A DNA stretch of 64,000 nt from Rothia sp. (in: high G+C Gram-positive bacteria) (GTDB lineage: Bacteria; Actinomycetota; Actinomycetes; Actinomycetales; Micrococcaceae), in assembly GCF_030540545.1 (NCBI RefSeq), contig NZ_JAUNVZ010000002.1, positions 248,001 to 312,000 of the forward strand, written 5' to 3'. A program made the position numbers and the translations under genes. Of the stretch, positions 8,573 to 19,482 are shown piece after piece; within the stretch, counting starts at the first letter, position 1, and each line of letters opens with the position of its first letter. Below the pieces are notes generated by a model. The model was not told where the DNA came from. It saw nothing but the letters and a program-made list of their open reading frames with translations, and did no database searches.

Positions 8573-10510
8573 GTGAGTAATACAGCGGTTATTCTTTATC
8601 GAGACGACGGCACCCTGCTCAACGCCATTGAGCGCAAGCACGGCGCTCTGAGCGTGGCGCGACACGCCGAAGAACTCTCCGAGGCGCTGGGTGCTGCACA
8701 CACCGGCATTGCCCGCGCCCTGATTCTCTGCGTTGAAGACCGAGCTATTACGGCGAGCGTCTGCTCCTCGCTAGCTGCCTCCGGGGTAAAAACCATTGCT
8801 GCCAGCGGAGGGTACGCAGCAATTCCTGGACTATGGCGTATTACTCCAAGCACCGATATAGCGCGCATGCTGGAAGAGATTGAAACTATTATTGCCCGCC
8901 CGGAGGTACTGGCTCCAGCACCTGAACGCCTAAGTGTTTCCGCCGCTGCTTATGCTCCCGCGGCAGGAGGCTATGGCTTTGATCTTGCCGATTCTGCGCA
9001 AGGCTCTGTCCGGGGTTCTGCTCAGGTTAGGGCTCAAACTCAGGCTGCTGCACGCCGGACAATGAACGCTTCGAGCGCTCCTATATCTGCTGCGCCTGCG
9101 CATTCTCAGCCAGTGCAGAATATTTCCGTACAGAATACTTCTGCACAGAGTGTTCCTACTCAGAGCCAGCCCAACCCCCTAGCACAGGGCGCTCCGGCGA
9201 CTCGCGCCACGGTACCGTCACCATCGGCAGCGCCGGCGCCCTCAGCTGCTTCGAACGCGCCTCTAGTGATGACCGCGCCCATTAAACTACCCGCAGGTAC
9301 ACCCGCTCCAAACCTAAACCCGAAGATCACGGTTCAGAGCGCCACCGGCGTTCCCAATCTACCCCCACCCGCGCGTACAGTTCAGACTCCAGTGAACACA
9401 GTTCAGGCTCCTGCGAACACAATTCAGGCTCCCGCGCAGACGGCAGTACCTCGGGCACTAGCACCCGCCGCCGCTATCCAAGCTCAAGCGGTACCCCGCG
9501 CTGCCGGTCCTCAGCCTGTAAATAGTACCGCTCAGAGCCCCACCCCGGAGAAATCCAAGCGCTCAAAGCGCACCTCCAAAACGCCCAAAACGAGCCGCAA
9601 ACCCAAGACCCACAATATGGGTCTGGATATTCTGCGCCCCGCCGCCCCCAGCCCCGAGGACTACCGCGAACAGAACCCAGGCAAGGGCTCGGTCATTACC
9701 ATCTGGGGCACCGAGGGAGCGCCCGGTAGGTCCACCGTCGCGATTAATCTCGCCGCGCACGCCGCCAAATGCGGGCACCGCGTGTGCGTCATTGACGCCG
9801 ACACCTACGCGCCCTCCCTGAGCGCCCTGCTCTATATGGAGCACGAACACGCCGGGCTCTCTCAGCTCTGCCGTGCCGCCGAACGCGGCCTGCTGGATGA
9901 ACACGCTCTCGCCCGCGCCGCCCAGCGGATCCCTGTAAACACCTTCCACTTTGACCTGATTAGCGGGGTGGTGCAGGCTGAACGCTGGCATGAAGTGCGA
10001 GAGAGCGCCTTCCGCGCGGTGCTGGAATATCTGCGCCTGTACTACGAGGTGATTATTGTGGATATCGCCCCGAGTATTGAACACGAGGACGACGGCTTTG
10101 ATATGCCCGCCCCGCGCAGAAATGGCGCCTCCATTGTGGCTCTGGAAGAAGCGGCGCAGATACTGCTGCTGGGAGTTGCCAATCCCATTGGTGTACCTCG
10201 CGCGGTGCGTGCCTGGCAGAGACTGCACTCTTCCGGGCATAATATTTCACCCACCGTGGAGTGCTCGGTGTGGCTGACGAAAATGCACGCCGATATTTCG
10301 CGTTTCTCCGCCAAGGATGAGATTCGCCGCGCCTGGGCAGCCTTTAGCGGGGAGGACGCCCCCGAACCGCAATTTATTGGCTACGACCACCGCGCGCTCT
10401 CCAAAGCTATTGAGCGTGGTCAGCTGGTCATGCAGGCAGCCCCGCGCAGCCGCTTTGCCCGCGATATGGAGGCAATGTATAAATCCCTCTCCCTGGTGCA
10501 TTACTCCTAG
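8573..10510 (+). CDS. TadZ/Ssd-like MinD-family ATPase with long disordered linker
   Basis: A 645-residue protein in three parts. Residues 1-110 are a receiver-like N-terminal domain without obvious phosphorylation residues. Residues 115-350 are a low-complexity Ala/Pro/Gln/Ser linker with a basic Lys/Arg patch at 326-346. Residues 370-645 are a MinD/ParA-type ATPase. The P-loop reads GTEGAPGRST (379-388), with Arg where the usual lysine stands, followed by the deviant Walker A' partner CVIDADTYAPS. This layout matches TadZ/CpaE and the mycobacterial Ssd (Rv3660c), which place the Tad pilus machinery or affect septum formation. The GTG start lies two bases after the SAF gene. In Mycobacterium the homologue directly precedes tadA; here 12.8 kb separates them. 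Confidence 0.8.
   Translation: MSNTAVILYRDDGTLLNAIERKHGALSVARHAEELSEALGAAHTGIARALILCVEDRAITASVCSSLAASGVKTIAASGGYAAIPGLWRITPSTDIARMLEEIETIIARPEVLAPAPERLSVSAAAYAPAAGGYGFDLADSAQGSVRGSAQVRAQTQAAARRTMNASSAPISAAPAHSQPVQNISVQNTSAQSVPTQSQPNPLAQGAPATRATVPSPSAAPAPSAASNAPLVMTAPIKLPAGTPAPNLNPKITVQSATGVPNLPPPARTVQTPVNTVQAPANTIQAPAQTAVPRALAPAAAIQAQAVPRAAGPQPVNSTAQSPTPEKSKRSKRTSKTPKTSRKPKTHNMGLDILRPAAPSPEDYREQNPGKGSVITIWGTEGAPGRSTVAINLAAHAAKCGHRVCVIDADTYAPSLSALLYMEHEHAGLSQLCRAAERGLLDEHALARAAQRIPVNTFHFDLISGVVQAERWHEVRESAFRAVLEYLRLYYEVIIVDIAPSIEHEDDGFDMPAPRRNGASIVALEEAAQILLLGVANPIGVPRAVRAWQRLHSSGHNISPTVECSVWLTKMHADISRFSAKDEIRRAWAAFSGEDAPEPQFIGYDHRALSKAIERGQLVMQAAPRSRFARDMEAMYKSLSLVHYS
9377..9439 (+). repeat. 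Three tandem 21-bp repeats in the TadZ-like linker
   Basis: Three head-to-tail 21-base units (9377-9397, 9398-9418, 9419-9439) encode imperfect copies of TVQTPVN, TVQAPAN and TIQAPAQ. The repeat lies in the disordered linker, so unit number could vary between strains. Confidence 0.8.
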
Positions 10511-10647
10511 ACAGCCCTCTTCGCGGTATCGGTGTGCCCCCTCGCGCTCGCTAAGATGTCCAGCGCGAGGGGGCACCGTCATAAAAGGAGAAAAAGCCCT
10601 CCAACGGGTAGAATGGTTGTAAGTGACTCTAACCCAGAGGGAGTAGC

Positions 10648-12207
10648 GTGTCTTTTACCGACATTATTCTGCAGACCGGCGATTTCGGCCCCGGAGACGC
10701 CGAATGGATTCACCTGATTGTGAGCGAATGGCAGATTATTGCCGACGTCGCCCACAGCGATTTGGTACTGTGGTTCCCCGATCACTATGTGGTGGCTGAT
10801 GGCGTGAACGCCCCTATCTCCGGTCCGGCTCCCGATAGCGCCTTTACCGCCATTGCGCATGTGCGCCCCTCCAATGTGCACACCCTCTTCCGTCACGACC
10901 CGGTGGGTAGCTCTATGGACGAAACCATGCGCGAGGCAGCCAGCCTGCTCTGGGCGGACCAGCATATTCACACTTTTAGCGTGGAAGATACCTTTGAAGG
11001 TCTCAATGTGCAGATTAAGCTGGTGCCCATTGTGCGCAATAGCCGCACCGTGGCGCTGCTGAGCGTGCACACCCTGCCTTTTGCCAGCCGCAAGCCCGCA
11101 CGCAGCGAGAATATCTACTATGAGGTGGGCAAGAGCCTGCTGGATATGGTGCACACCGGCCTGTGGCCCGACTCCCTGGCGCAGGATAGCAATACTCACG
11201 GCAACCCGCGCGTCACCGACGGCACCATTATTCTCAATGCTGAGGGTACCGTTATGTTCGCATCCCCCAATGCGACCTCTATGTACGGTCGTATGGGTCG
11301 CGAAGGTTATTTGGAAGATTTGAATCTGGCGGATGCCACCCGCGCCATGCTGCCTGCCGGAGAAGAAGCCGATGAGATCCTTCAGCTGGTGCTGGGCGGT
11401 CGCGAAGACACTCGCGCCGAGCTGCATATCGGTAAGACCCGAGTGGTTGTGCGCTCTATTCCTCTGCGCCGTCTAACCCCCACCGGTATTGAGCGTCACG
11501 GCGCTCTGCTGCTGCTGCGCGATGTGACCGAGCTGCGTCGCCGCGAGCTGGAGCTTATGACTAAGGACGCGACCATTCGCGAAATTCACCACCGCGTGAA
11601 GAATAATCTGCAGACCGTTTCCGCTCTGCTGCGCCTGCAATCGCGCCGTATGACCACTGATGAGGCGCGTCAGGGCCTGGAACAGGCAATGCGCCGCGTG
11701 GCTACCATTGCCACCGTGCACGAGGCTCTCTCCCAGGGCCTGACTCAGAATGTGGAGTTTGACGAGCTGATTGAGCGTCAATTCCATCTGGCCGCTGAGC
11801 TTGCCTCGCCCGGTCAGCGTATTGATACGAAGATTCTGGGTTCCTTTGGCTCTCTGCCCAGCCAATTCGCTACGCCCCTGGCTCTGGTCATTAATGAGAT
11901 TGCCGCCAATGCGGTGGAACACGGCCTGGAGGGCGGTGCCGGTACCGTGACCCTGGAGGGTGTGCGCGAGCGCAATGAGCACGGGCAGGATACTCTCACC
12001 GTAATTATTACCGATAACGGTAAGGGCATGGGAGATAAGGTAATCGAAGAATCCGGCGTGAGCGCTTTCCGCCCCGGTAATGAGCGTGAGGGCTTAGGTA
12101 TGCAGATTGTGCGTACCCTGGTGGCGAGCGAGCTGAACGGGTCGATCCGTTGGGAGCCCAATGAACCCACCGGTACTCGCGTGATTATTAGCGCTCAGCT
12201 CTCCTAG
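10648..12207 (+). CDS. pdtaS: PdtaS-type sensor histidine kinase
   Basis: A 519-residue soluble histidine kinase. The N-terminal ~160 residues form a GAF-like sensor domain and the next ~120 a PAS-like domain (GTIILNAEGTVMFASPNATS). Then follows the HisKA_2 H-box (EIHHRVKNNLQTVSALLRLQ, phospho-acceptor His within HHRVKNN), and a HATPase_c domain with N-box INEIAANAVEHGL and G-box DNGKGMG. This combination is the PdtaS family (Rv3220c), which phosphorylates the antiterminator PdtaR; no pdtaR is in this window. There is no membrane segment. GTG start with AGAGGGAG seven bases upstream. Its neighbour whiB1 on the opposite strand is also conserved in Mycobacterium. Confidence 0.9.
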   Translation: MSFTDIILQTGDFGPGDAEWIHLIVSEWQIIADVAHSDLVLWFPDHYVVADGVNAPISGPAPDSAFTAIAHVRPSNVHTLFRHDPVGSSMDETMREAASLLWADQHIHTFSVEDTFEGLNVQIKLVPIVRNSRTVALLSVHTLPFASRKPARSENIYYEVGKSLLDMVHTGLWPDSLAQDSNTHGNPRVTDGTIILNAEGTVMFASPNATSMYGRMGREGYLEDLNLADATRAMLPAGEEADEILQLVLGGREDTRAELHIGKTRVVVRSIPLRRLTPTGIERHGALLLLRDVTELRRRELELMTKDATIREIHHRVKNNLQTVSALLRLQSRRMTTDEARQGLEQAMRRVATIATVHEALSQGLTQNVEFDELIERQFHLAAELASPGQRIDTKILGSFGSLPSQFATPLALVINEIAANAVEHGLEGGAGTVTLEGVRERNEHGQDTLTVIITDNGKGMGDKVIEESGVSAFRPGNEREGLGMQIVRTLVASELNGSIRWEPNEPTGTRVIISAQLS

Positions 12208-12228
12208 CAGAGCAATATCAGGCTATAG

Positions 12229-12266
12229 ATAGTGCCGGGCTTCTTCATAAGGAAGCCCGGCACTAT
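12229..12266. terminator. Hairpin terminator after pdtaS
   Basis: Perfect 15-bp stem (12229-12243 and 12252-12266) with an 8-base loop, 21 bases after the pdtaS stop. Confidence 0.8.
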
Positions 12267-12343
12267 GTGTATCCCTGGTCTGTACGGGCGCTGCTTATGA
12301 GTGGTGCGGATAAAATGCCCGCTAGATCGTAGCGCCGTAGAGA

Positions 12344-12385
12344 AACTCAGCGCGGGATTCCTCTCAAGGAATCCCGCGCTGAGTT
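12344..12385. terminator. Hairpin terminator after whiB1
   Basis: Perfect 19-bp stem (12344-12362 and 12367-12385) with a CTCA loop, just past the whiB1 stop. Probably also stops read-through from pdtaS. Confidence 0.8.
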
Positions 12386-12408
12386 ATACGCTAAGGATGC
12401 TGTGCAGC

Positions 12409-12657
12409 TTAGGATGCACGGCGGGCGCGAGCTGCGCGACGCTTCAGAGCGCGGCGCTCGTCTTCGCTGGTGCCACCCCACACGCCGGAGTCCTGGCCGG
12501 TGTCGATGGCCCACTTCAGGCAAATGTCGATGACCTCGCAGGAGCGGCATACGGTCTTTGCTTCTTCAATCTGCAGCAGAGCAGGTCCGGTGTTTCCAAC
12601 GGGGAAGAACAGTTCAGGGTCCTTATCCAAGCAAGCAGCACGGCTACGCCAATCCAC
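12409..12657 (-). CDS. whiB1: WhiB1-type iron-sulfur transcription factor
   Basis: An 82-residue Wbl protein. The four cluster ligands are Cys9, Cys37, Cys40 and Cys46, at the same positions as in M. tuberculosis WhiB1. They are followed by the GVWGG turn (about residues 58-62) and a basic DNA-binding tail (RALKRRAARARRAS). WhiB1 holds a [4Fe-4S] cluster that reacts with nitric oxide and interacts with the primary sigma factor. I chose the GTG at 12657 because AAAGGAGGT lies just upstream and the family starts MDWR; an upstream ATG would add 18 residues. The neighbour pdtaS (opposite strand) reproduces the mycobacterial Rv3219-Rv3220c pair. Confidence 0.95.
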   Translation of the reverse strand: MDWRSRAACLDKDPELFFPVGNTGPALLQIEEAKTVCRSCEVIDICLKWAIDTGQDSGVWGGTSEDERRALKRRAARARRAS

Positions 12658-13138
12658 AGCTGGACCTCCTTTAGTATCGGTTGGGTGCATCTCGGTACGG
12701 GCGAGATACACGCTGAAAAATTGTGTGATGCGAATAAAGTAACCCCCGTTTTTCTCGGGGGCATGTGCGACTTATCTACTTTCGCATGATTGCAGGCTCA
12801 TTACAAGGGCTTTAGGTGAATTCAACCCTAAAATATGCATGGTTTCCATCACTTAGGAATCCCTGTAGTTCAAGGAAAGCCTAACTTTATCAACAGTGTG
12901 TCTCTATAAATATTCCCGCATATTCCGCGAGATTCCGGGCTTTTTCTCCGAGCGTATATCGCCTCCGTTCTGAGCCTGTGGATAGAGACTGGCGGGTACG
13001 AGAGGCACGCCATAGTTTCTATCAGCAGTACAATATGCGCACCCAGCGTGTACACAGCCTGTACACAGTGCGCAGAGTACAATAAAACCGGGCGCTCTTC
13101 ATAGGCTCCCTAACTATCGCACGAGCTAAAGGTAGAGC
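12658..13138. other. Intergenic region between whiB1 and the four-helix membrane protein
   Basis: About 480 bases with no supported gene. It holds the whiB1 Shine-Dalgarno, a C5/G5 hairpin near 12742-12764 in or before the whiB1 leader, a DnaA-box-like TGTGGATAG (12977-12985), an imperfect inverted repeat (12981-12990 with 13014-13023) and two direct repeats of TGTACACAG (13049-13057, 13060-13068). Confidence 0.5.
13049..13068. promoter_or_regulatory. Two direct repeats TGTACACAG, one helical turn apart
   Basis: Two exact 9-base copies start 11 bases apart, each with a palindromic TGTACA core. They lie 70-90 bases before the gene at 13139, a common position for a protein-binding site. Confidence 0.35.
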
Positions 13139-13618
13139 ATGACCATCACCCCCGAAGAAGACCTCCCCGCTATCCCGCTCAGCGTGAGCATTTCCGCTGC
13201 CTCCACCGCGCTCATCGGCCTGGCGCTGATTCTGCACGGTGTCCTGGCGCCCTTTTTTACGGTAGCCTCCGGAAACCAGAACTTGGTAGCAAACGGCATT
13301 ATTAATGTGGTCATTGGCTCCCTGGTAGTGCTGACCGGCTACCGTTTCTATAAGGGCAAGAGTCGCGCCCGCCTCTACTCCATTTTTATTGCGCTGATTG
13401 CCGGGGTGAACTTCGGCGCTCAGCTCTACAGCCTGTACTTTGCCAATATCCTCTTTCAGCTGCCGCTGCTCACCCATGTGCAGGTGTGGATCGGTATGAT
13501 TGCCGCGGTGGTGAGCCTGGGCGGTATTTTCTGGCCCACCACCGGTGACTATATTGACGCTATGACCGAGATTGAGGAGAGCGAGAAAGCACGTCGTAGG
13601 GAATCTGGCATGCGATAG
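13139..13618 (+). CDS. Four-helix membrane protein of unknown function
   Basis: A 159-residue protein with four hydrophobic helices: about residues 17-42 (SISAASTALIGLALILHGVL), 52-68 (NGIINVVIGSLVVLTGY), 78-98 and 110-132. Short charged termini lie in the cytoplasm. I recognise no family. AAAGGT precedes the ATG at 13139. The 3' end runs 59 bases into the 3' end of the convergent FHA-FtsK gene, so the two genes are antisense to each other there. No terminator separates them. Its upstream region shares a 14-base motif with the pseudokinase upstream region at 62170. Confidence 0.65.
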   Translation: MTITPEEDLPAIPLSVSISAASTALIGLALILHGVLAPFFTVASGNQNLVANGIINVVIGSLVVLTGYRFYKGKSRARLYSIFIALIAGVNFGAQLYSLYFANILFQLPLLTHVQVWIGMIAAVVSLGGIFWPTTGDYIDAMTEIEESEKARRRESGMR

Positions 13619-16600
13619 AGCTCGAACCATCAACCACCACTGCACGGCCCGGCGGCTGCACACCGGCGCTCATGCGATCCTCCGGCAGAGGAGCCATAGC
13701 GCAAATATCGGTATCCGCCGGGCTTTTTGGTGCCATAAAAATAGCGCGCGAGCAGCCCGAAAGTGCCATGAGCAGGGGAGAAGACATCCAACGCTGCCAG
13801 GGCGCGTAGCCCACAATAGTAGCGCGGAAATCTTTGAGGCAGTTCTGCAATAGACGCTGAACATCGGCGGGCATATACTGCAAATCATCGATCAGAAGCA
13901 GAGTATTCTGCGGCTCGTGCGCACTATCTAGCAGCTGCTGTAGGCTCTCGGTGGTGCACTCGGCTCCGGTAATATGTACCGCCGCATAGCCGGGGTTCAA
14001 GCGCGTGAGCATGCGCAGCAGATGGCTCACACCGCTACCGGGTGCGCCGGAACAGGGCACACAGCCACCGGCAGGAATTGTCAGAGATACCGGCGAACCC
14101 ATACGGTCTAGACCCAGTAATAGGTTCGATTCAGCCTGAGCCGGCTTGACGGTAGATGACTGGGCCAGGGCTCGACGCAGGACGAGCTCTTCAGAGAGCG
14201 CCAGAGGCTCGGCGCTAAATTGGCCCAGGCTATCCAGAGCCGCACGGTCGCGGGAAGAGAGAGGGCGGTGTGCTGATTCTGCCCCGGCGGCTATTGAGGA
14301 AAGACGCTCGCTAAACTCCTGAACCGGCAGATGAACCGGAGCCATGAGAGCCGCCTCCAGGGGAACATCTCCCACCAGAGATGAGAGAATAGCGCCCTCC
14401 ACCGTCATATGGGTAGGGGCGGGCAGAGGATAGGCCTTCGCATTTTTACGCAGCATATCAGACTCCACCGCGCGGCGGGTCAGCAGGATAGAGTGCGTCA
14501 AAGCCGCCGCCTTGGACCGCAGAGCCTGAGAACTGGTCACTACGCAGCGATAGCCGCTACGCTGCACAGCATCCAGTACCGTATAAAGGCGCGACTCCAC
14601 CGCCTGCTCACGCAGCATAGCCTCCAACCAGCTATCCAAACCGTCCAGAATCAGCAGCGGCGGTATATCCGACTCAAAGCCAGCTTCCAGAGCGGAGAGC
14701 ACAAAGGAAAAATGGCGGATTTCAGCCGGTCCCACCAGCACCCAGGGCGCAGAATCAATCGCTGAGAGTTGACGATAATATCCGGCATCGGCGGTCATAA
14801 TAATCACCGGAGCTCCCGCACGGATTCCCTGAGCAATCAGAGAATTGAGGAAGGCAGCACGCTCAGCGGTAGAAGCCACCACGGAGAGCACACCGGGTGC
14901 AGTGGACCCCTGTTCGGTGCCAGACTCAGCGCCAGATGAGCTATTCCACGCACCCCAGATATAGGAAGAGCGAATGCCATAACGCGCAATCTCAAGAGAG
15001 CCCAGATGGTAGCCTGTGGCAGGATACTCGCAGGGCACATACTCCTGCAGTTCCTCAGGAATCGGGCAATATTCTCGCCCCCGAATCCCCAGCTTGGGCA
15101 CATGAACCAGCGGATGGGAGGCAAAAGATAGCAGAGGCTCAATAGCGCGCAGAACCTGCGCATCCTCACCCTCAAAACCGCCGCTTTCAGAAGCCTGAAC
15201 CTCAGGGGTCGTATCAGCCAGTAGTTTCTCACCCGTAGGCGTCACCAGACTTAGCCGCAATACGGGCTCGGTATGAGACGCCGGAAGAGCATCCACCAGG
15301 GGAGCGCGGAAGGGCAGATTGCGGCCATCTGGCAGGGACACAAAACCAGCACCCGGGCAGGACGCCGGAATAGCAGCCGCCTGATAATGACCCAGCAGAT
15401 TATAGGAATCCTGCTCGCTAGCAACACGCAAACAAATATTGGCGGCAATATTCGCACGAATATCCTGACTAATAGCACCCTGCGGGCGCTGAGTCGCCAA
15501 AATCAGGTGAATACCCAGGGAACGACCAATGGTCGCAATGCGCATTAGCTCCGTCATCGCCTCGGGCATACTCTCAATAAGCATGCGGAACTCATCGACC
15601 ACAATCACAATCTCCGGGTACTTAGGCACGCTCTGATCGCGCTCGCACAGGCGCAAATAATCCTTATAGGAGTTGACCGTCAACGCTTGCAAATCGCGCT
15701 CGCGGCGGCTAATATCGGCTCTCAAAAAATCCAGGGCGCGCTGAACCGCCGAAAGGTCAAAATTACTGAGCATACTCAGAGTGTGCGGCAGCTGAGCTAA
15801 AGGCCCCAGACCCGCAGAACCCTTAAAATCCACCAGAATGAACCCCAAGCGCTCCGGCCCGTAGCGCAGAGCAGCCGAGAGAATCAGGGAGCGCAGCAGT
15901 TGGGATTTACCGGCGCCGGTGGTACCGCCCACCAGCCAATGCGGACCGTCACTGCTCAACCCCATATTCAGAGCCCCAGAGGTAGAAGCACCCAGATAAA
16001 AGAGCAGATCGGTGGTGTAGCGTTGCGCCGCCCAGCGTTCGGGGGCATTCTGCACGCTAAAGCCCATGGACGCCTCTCCCATCTGGGACATACGTTGAGC
16101 GGCAGAATGCACGCTGGAGGCATCCTGAGCGCGGGACTCGGCGCGCTTGCGCTCAGCGCGGGCGCAATATTCCAGCGCCTGCAGCAGGGACTCCACGCTC
16201 AGACCATCGGCGCGCAGGCATTCACCCCGAGCATTGAGTGGATGATTGCCGATAACATTCTCACGCAGAGCCACCTGCGGAATATGACGGGTGCTATAGC
16301 TAATCGAGCTGCCATTGGCGCCGGAAGAGATAATCCTATAGTGAGCAATGGGCAGCTCCCCGAGAGCCTGCTCCGCGTAGGTTTTGCGATCGCTGCACAG
16401 CACCAATGCACCCTCCATAGAGTGGCGAGCCAGCAGAGCGCGCAGCAGGGGAGTGTCGGCAGTTAGCACAATATCCTCCAGCGGCTGAGCGCTACGTAAT
16501 AAACCACTAGTTTTTTCTCTCTGACGGGAGAGGGAATCACATAGCTCTTGGCAGGCGGGCGTACCGCGATACATCTGCACTCGGGGGTGCACACTGAGCA

Positions 16601-17732
16601 CCAGAAAAAGCTCGCTTAATGAAACGGGAGTATCCTCGGGGCAGAGAATGTGCACCCGCTGATCTGCCGCCACCAGCTGAAGAAGATAAGCGCGCAACTG
16701 AGCAGGATCCAGACTGACCCAATGGGCCTGGTCGGCACGGGGACGCGGAATATAGTGAGGTGCATTATCATGCGGGGCGAGTATTTTCTGAGGCAGACGC
16801 ATACCGCTCAGAAAGGCGGCTCGCTGACCGGTACCGAGCACCATTACCTCGGAGGAGGCAGCAGAACCTAAAGCAATAGAGCCCGCTGAACTCAGAGCCC
16901 GGGCACGCTGCAGATCCTGCTCTCGAAGAGTACGAATATATTCTTTGGCGCCGGATCCGCCGGAGCTGAGCTGATGCACCGCCATCATGGCGCTGGACGC
17001 CACCGCCATGATCATAAAGAACCACATACCGGTCATGAAGGCAATGGCACCACCCATAATCAGCGGCATAAAAATCATGAGCAGAATCTGCACCAGCGGC
17101 CGTTGGGCGGGCATAGAGACAGCCAACGGCTCGCAGGGGGAGATGGATACGGGGCTCTCGGCACGTAGGGAATGCGCCTTCGGGGTGCCGGCAGCACTGG
17201 AGGGCTGCGGCGGGGAGAGAATAAACTCGCTACCTCCCACACTAAAAGGCACACCCCAGGGCAGGGGAATGCTCTCAGAGGCTTGAGGCACATCGCCAAG
17301 AGAGAACGGGCTAGGGGAGGCCCTGAGCAGAGAAGCGGGCGCAGGATTGCCGCGAGCTTTATAGCTAATGCCCGCACTCTGCACGCTGAGACAGAAAGCC
17401 TCGGGCGCCAGCAGGGGATCGTCAATGCTGAACTCGGCGTGCCTGCCCACGCTATTATCCCCGCGGTGCAGAGCAAAGGAACGCCCCGCATCTGGGCCTC
17501 GAATAATGCTCAGTACGCTAATGCTCTGTGGCTGCTCGGGCGCAGGGGATAGAGCGGAAATAATGGGCAGGTGTTCACCCGAACAGCTCAGGGGCTTATC
17601 AGATCCGCTCACACGCTGAAAACTGGCGCGCAGAGCCGGGGCCATAAGCGCCTGCACGGGTGTGCCTCCCTCAAGACGGCAGAGGGCAGGGTATTCGCTC
17701 TCGGGATGAGGACAGAGAATATCAATAGTCAT
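13560..17732 (-). CDS. FHA-FtsK/SpoIIIE ATPase resembling EssC/EccC of type VII secretion
   Basis: A 1390-residue membrane ATPase. Residues 73-170 form an FHA-like domain (GRSFALHRGDNSVGRHAEFS). Two membrane helices lie at about 212-250. The first FtsK/SpoIIIE domain is intact: Walker A GGTTGAGKS (602-610), Walker B IVIVVDEF (708-715) and LATQRP (745-750). A second ATPase domain near 930-1110 lacks a clear P-loop. A third near 1215-1370 has CSGAPGSGVS, where the P-loop lysine is lost, and LLLIDDLQY as Walker B. FHA, two helices and three ATPase modules with degenerate second and third copies is the EssC plan of Firmicutes-type systems; mycobacterial EccC lacks the FHA part. No WXG100 substrate or other secretion gene is next to it. 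Chromosomal FtsK is unlikely, since there is no gamma domain and there is an FHA domain. Confidence 0.8.
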   Translation of the reverse strand: MTIDILCPHPESEYPALCRLEGGTPVQALMAPALRASFQRVSGSDKPLSCSGEHLPIISALSPAPEQPQSISVLSIIRGPDAGRSFALHRGDNSVGRHAEFSIDDPLLAPEAFCLSVQSAGISYKARGNPAPASLLRASPSPFSLGDVPQASESIPLPWGVPFSVGGSEFILSPPQPSSAAGTPKAHSLRAESPVSISPCEPLAVSMPAQRPLVQILLMIFMPLIMGGAIAFMTGMWFFMIMAVASSAMMAVHQLSSGGSGAKEYIRTLREQDLQRARALSSAGSIALGSAASSEVMVLGTGQRAAFLSGMRLPQKILAPHDNAPHYIPRPRADQAHWVSLDPAQLRAYLLQLVAADQRVHILCPEDTPVSLSELFLVLSVHPRVQMYRGTPACQELCDSLSRQREKTSGLLRSAQPLEDIVLTADTPLLRALLARHSMEGALVLCSDRKTYAEQALGELPIAHYRIISSGANGSSISYSTRHIPQVALRENVIGNHPLNARGECLRADGLSVESLLQALEYCARAERKRAESRAQDASSVHSAAQRMSQMGEASMGFSVQNAPERWAAQRYTTDLLFYLGASTSGALNMGLSSDGPHWLVGGTTGAGKSQLLRSLILSAALRYGPERLGFILVDFKGSAGLGPLAQLPHTLSMLSNFDLSAVQRALDFLRADISRRERDLQALTVNSYKDYLRLCERDQSVPKYPEIVIVVDEFRMLIESMPEAMTELMRIATIGRSLGIHLILATQRPQGAISQDIRANIAANICLRVASEQDSYNLLGHYQAAAIPASCPGAGFVSLPDGRNLPFRAPLVDALPASHTEPVLRLSLVTPTGEKLLADTTPEVQASESGGFEGEDAQVLRAIEPLLSFASHPLVHVPKLGIRGREYCPIPEELQEYVPCEYPATGYHLGSLEIARYGIRSSYIWGAWNSSSGAESGTEQGSTAPGVLSVVASTAERAAFLNSLIAQGIRAGAPVIIMTADAGYYRQLSAIDSAPWVLVGPAEIRHFSFVLSALEAGFESDIPPLLILDGLDSWLEAMLREQAVESRLYTVLDAVQRSGYRCVVTSSQALRSKAAALTHSILLTRRAVESDMLRKNAKAYPLPAPTHMTVEGAILSSLVGDVPLEAALMAPVHLPVQEFSERLSSIAAGAESAHRPLSSRDRAALDSLGQFSAEPLALSEELVLRRALAQSSTVKPAQAESNLLLGLDRMGSPVSLTIPAGGCVPCSGAPGSGVSHLLRMLTRLNPGYAAVHITGAECTTESLQQLLDSAHEPQNTLLLIDDLQYMPADVQRLLQNCLKDFRATIVGYAPWQRWMSSPLLMALSGCSRAIFMAPKSPADTDICAMAPLPEDRMSAGVQPPGRAVVVDGSSSIACQIPYDVLSRSPQSRS

Positions 17733-19481
<1,749 letters not shown>

Positions 19482-19482
<1 letters not shown>

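Noticed and set aside
12715..12760. CRP site (TGTGA half) upstream of whiB1
   Set aside because: Only one half-site is visible; the second half does not match.
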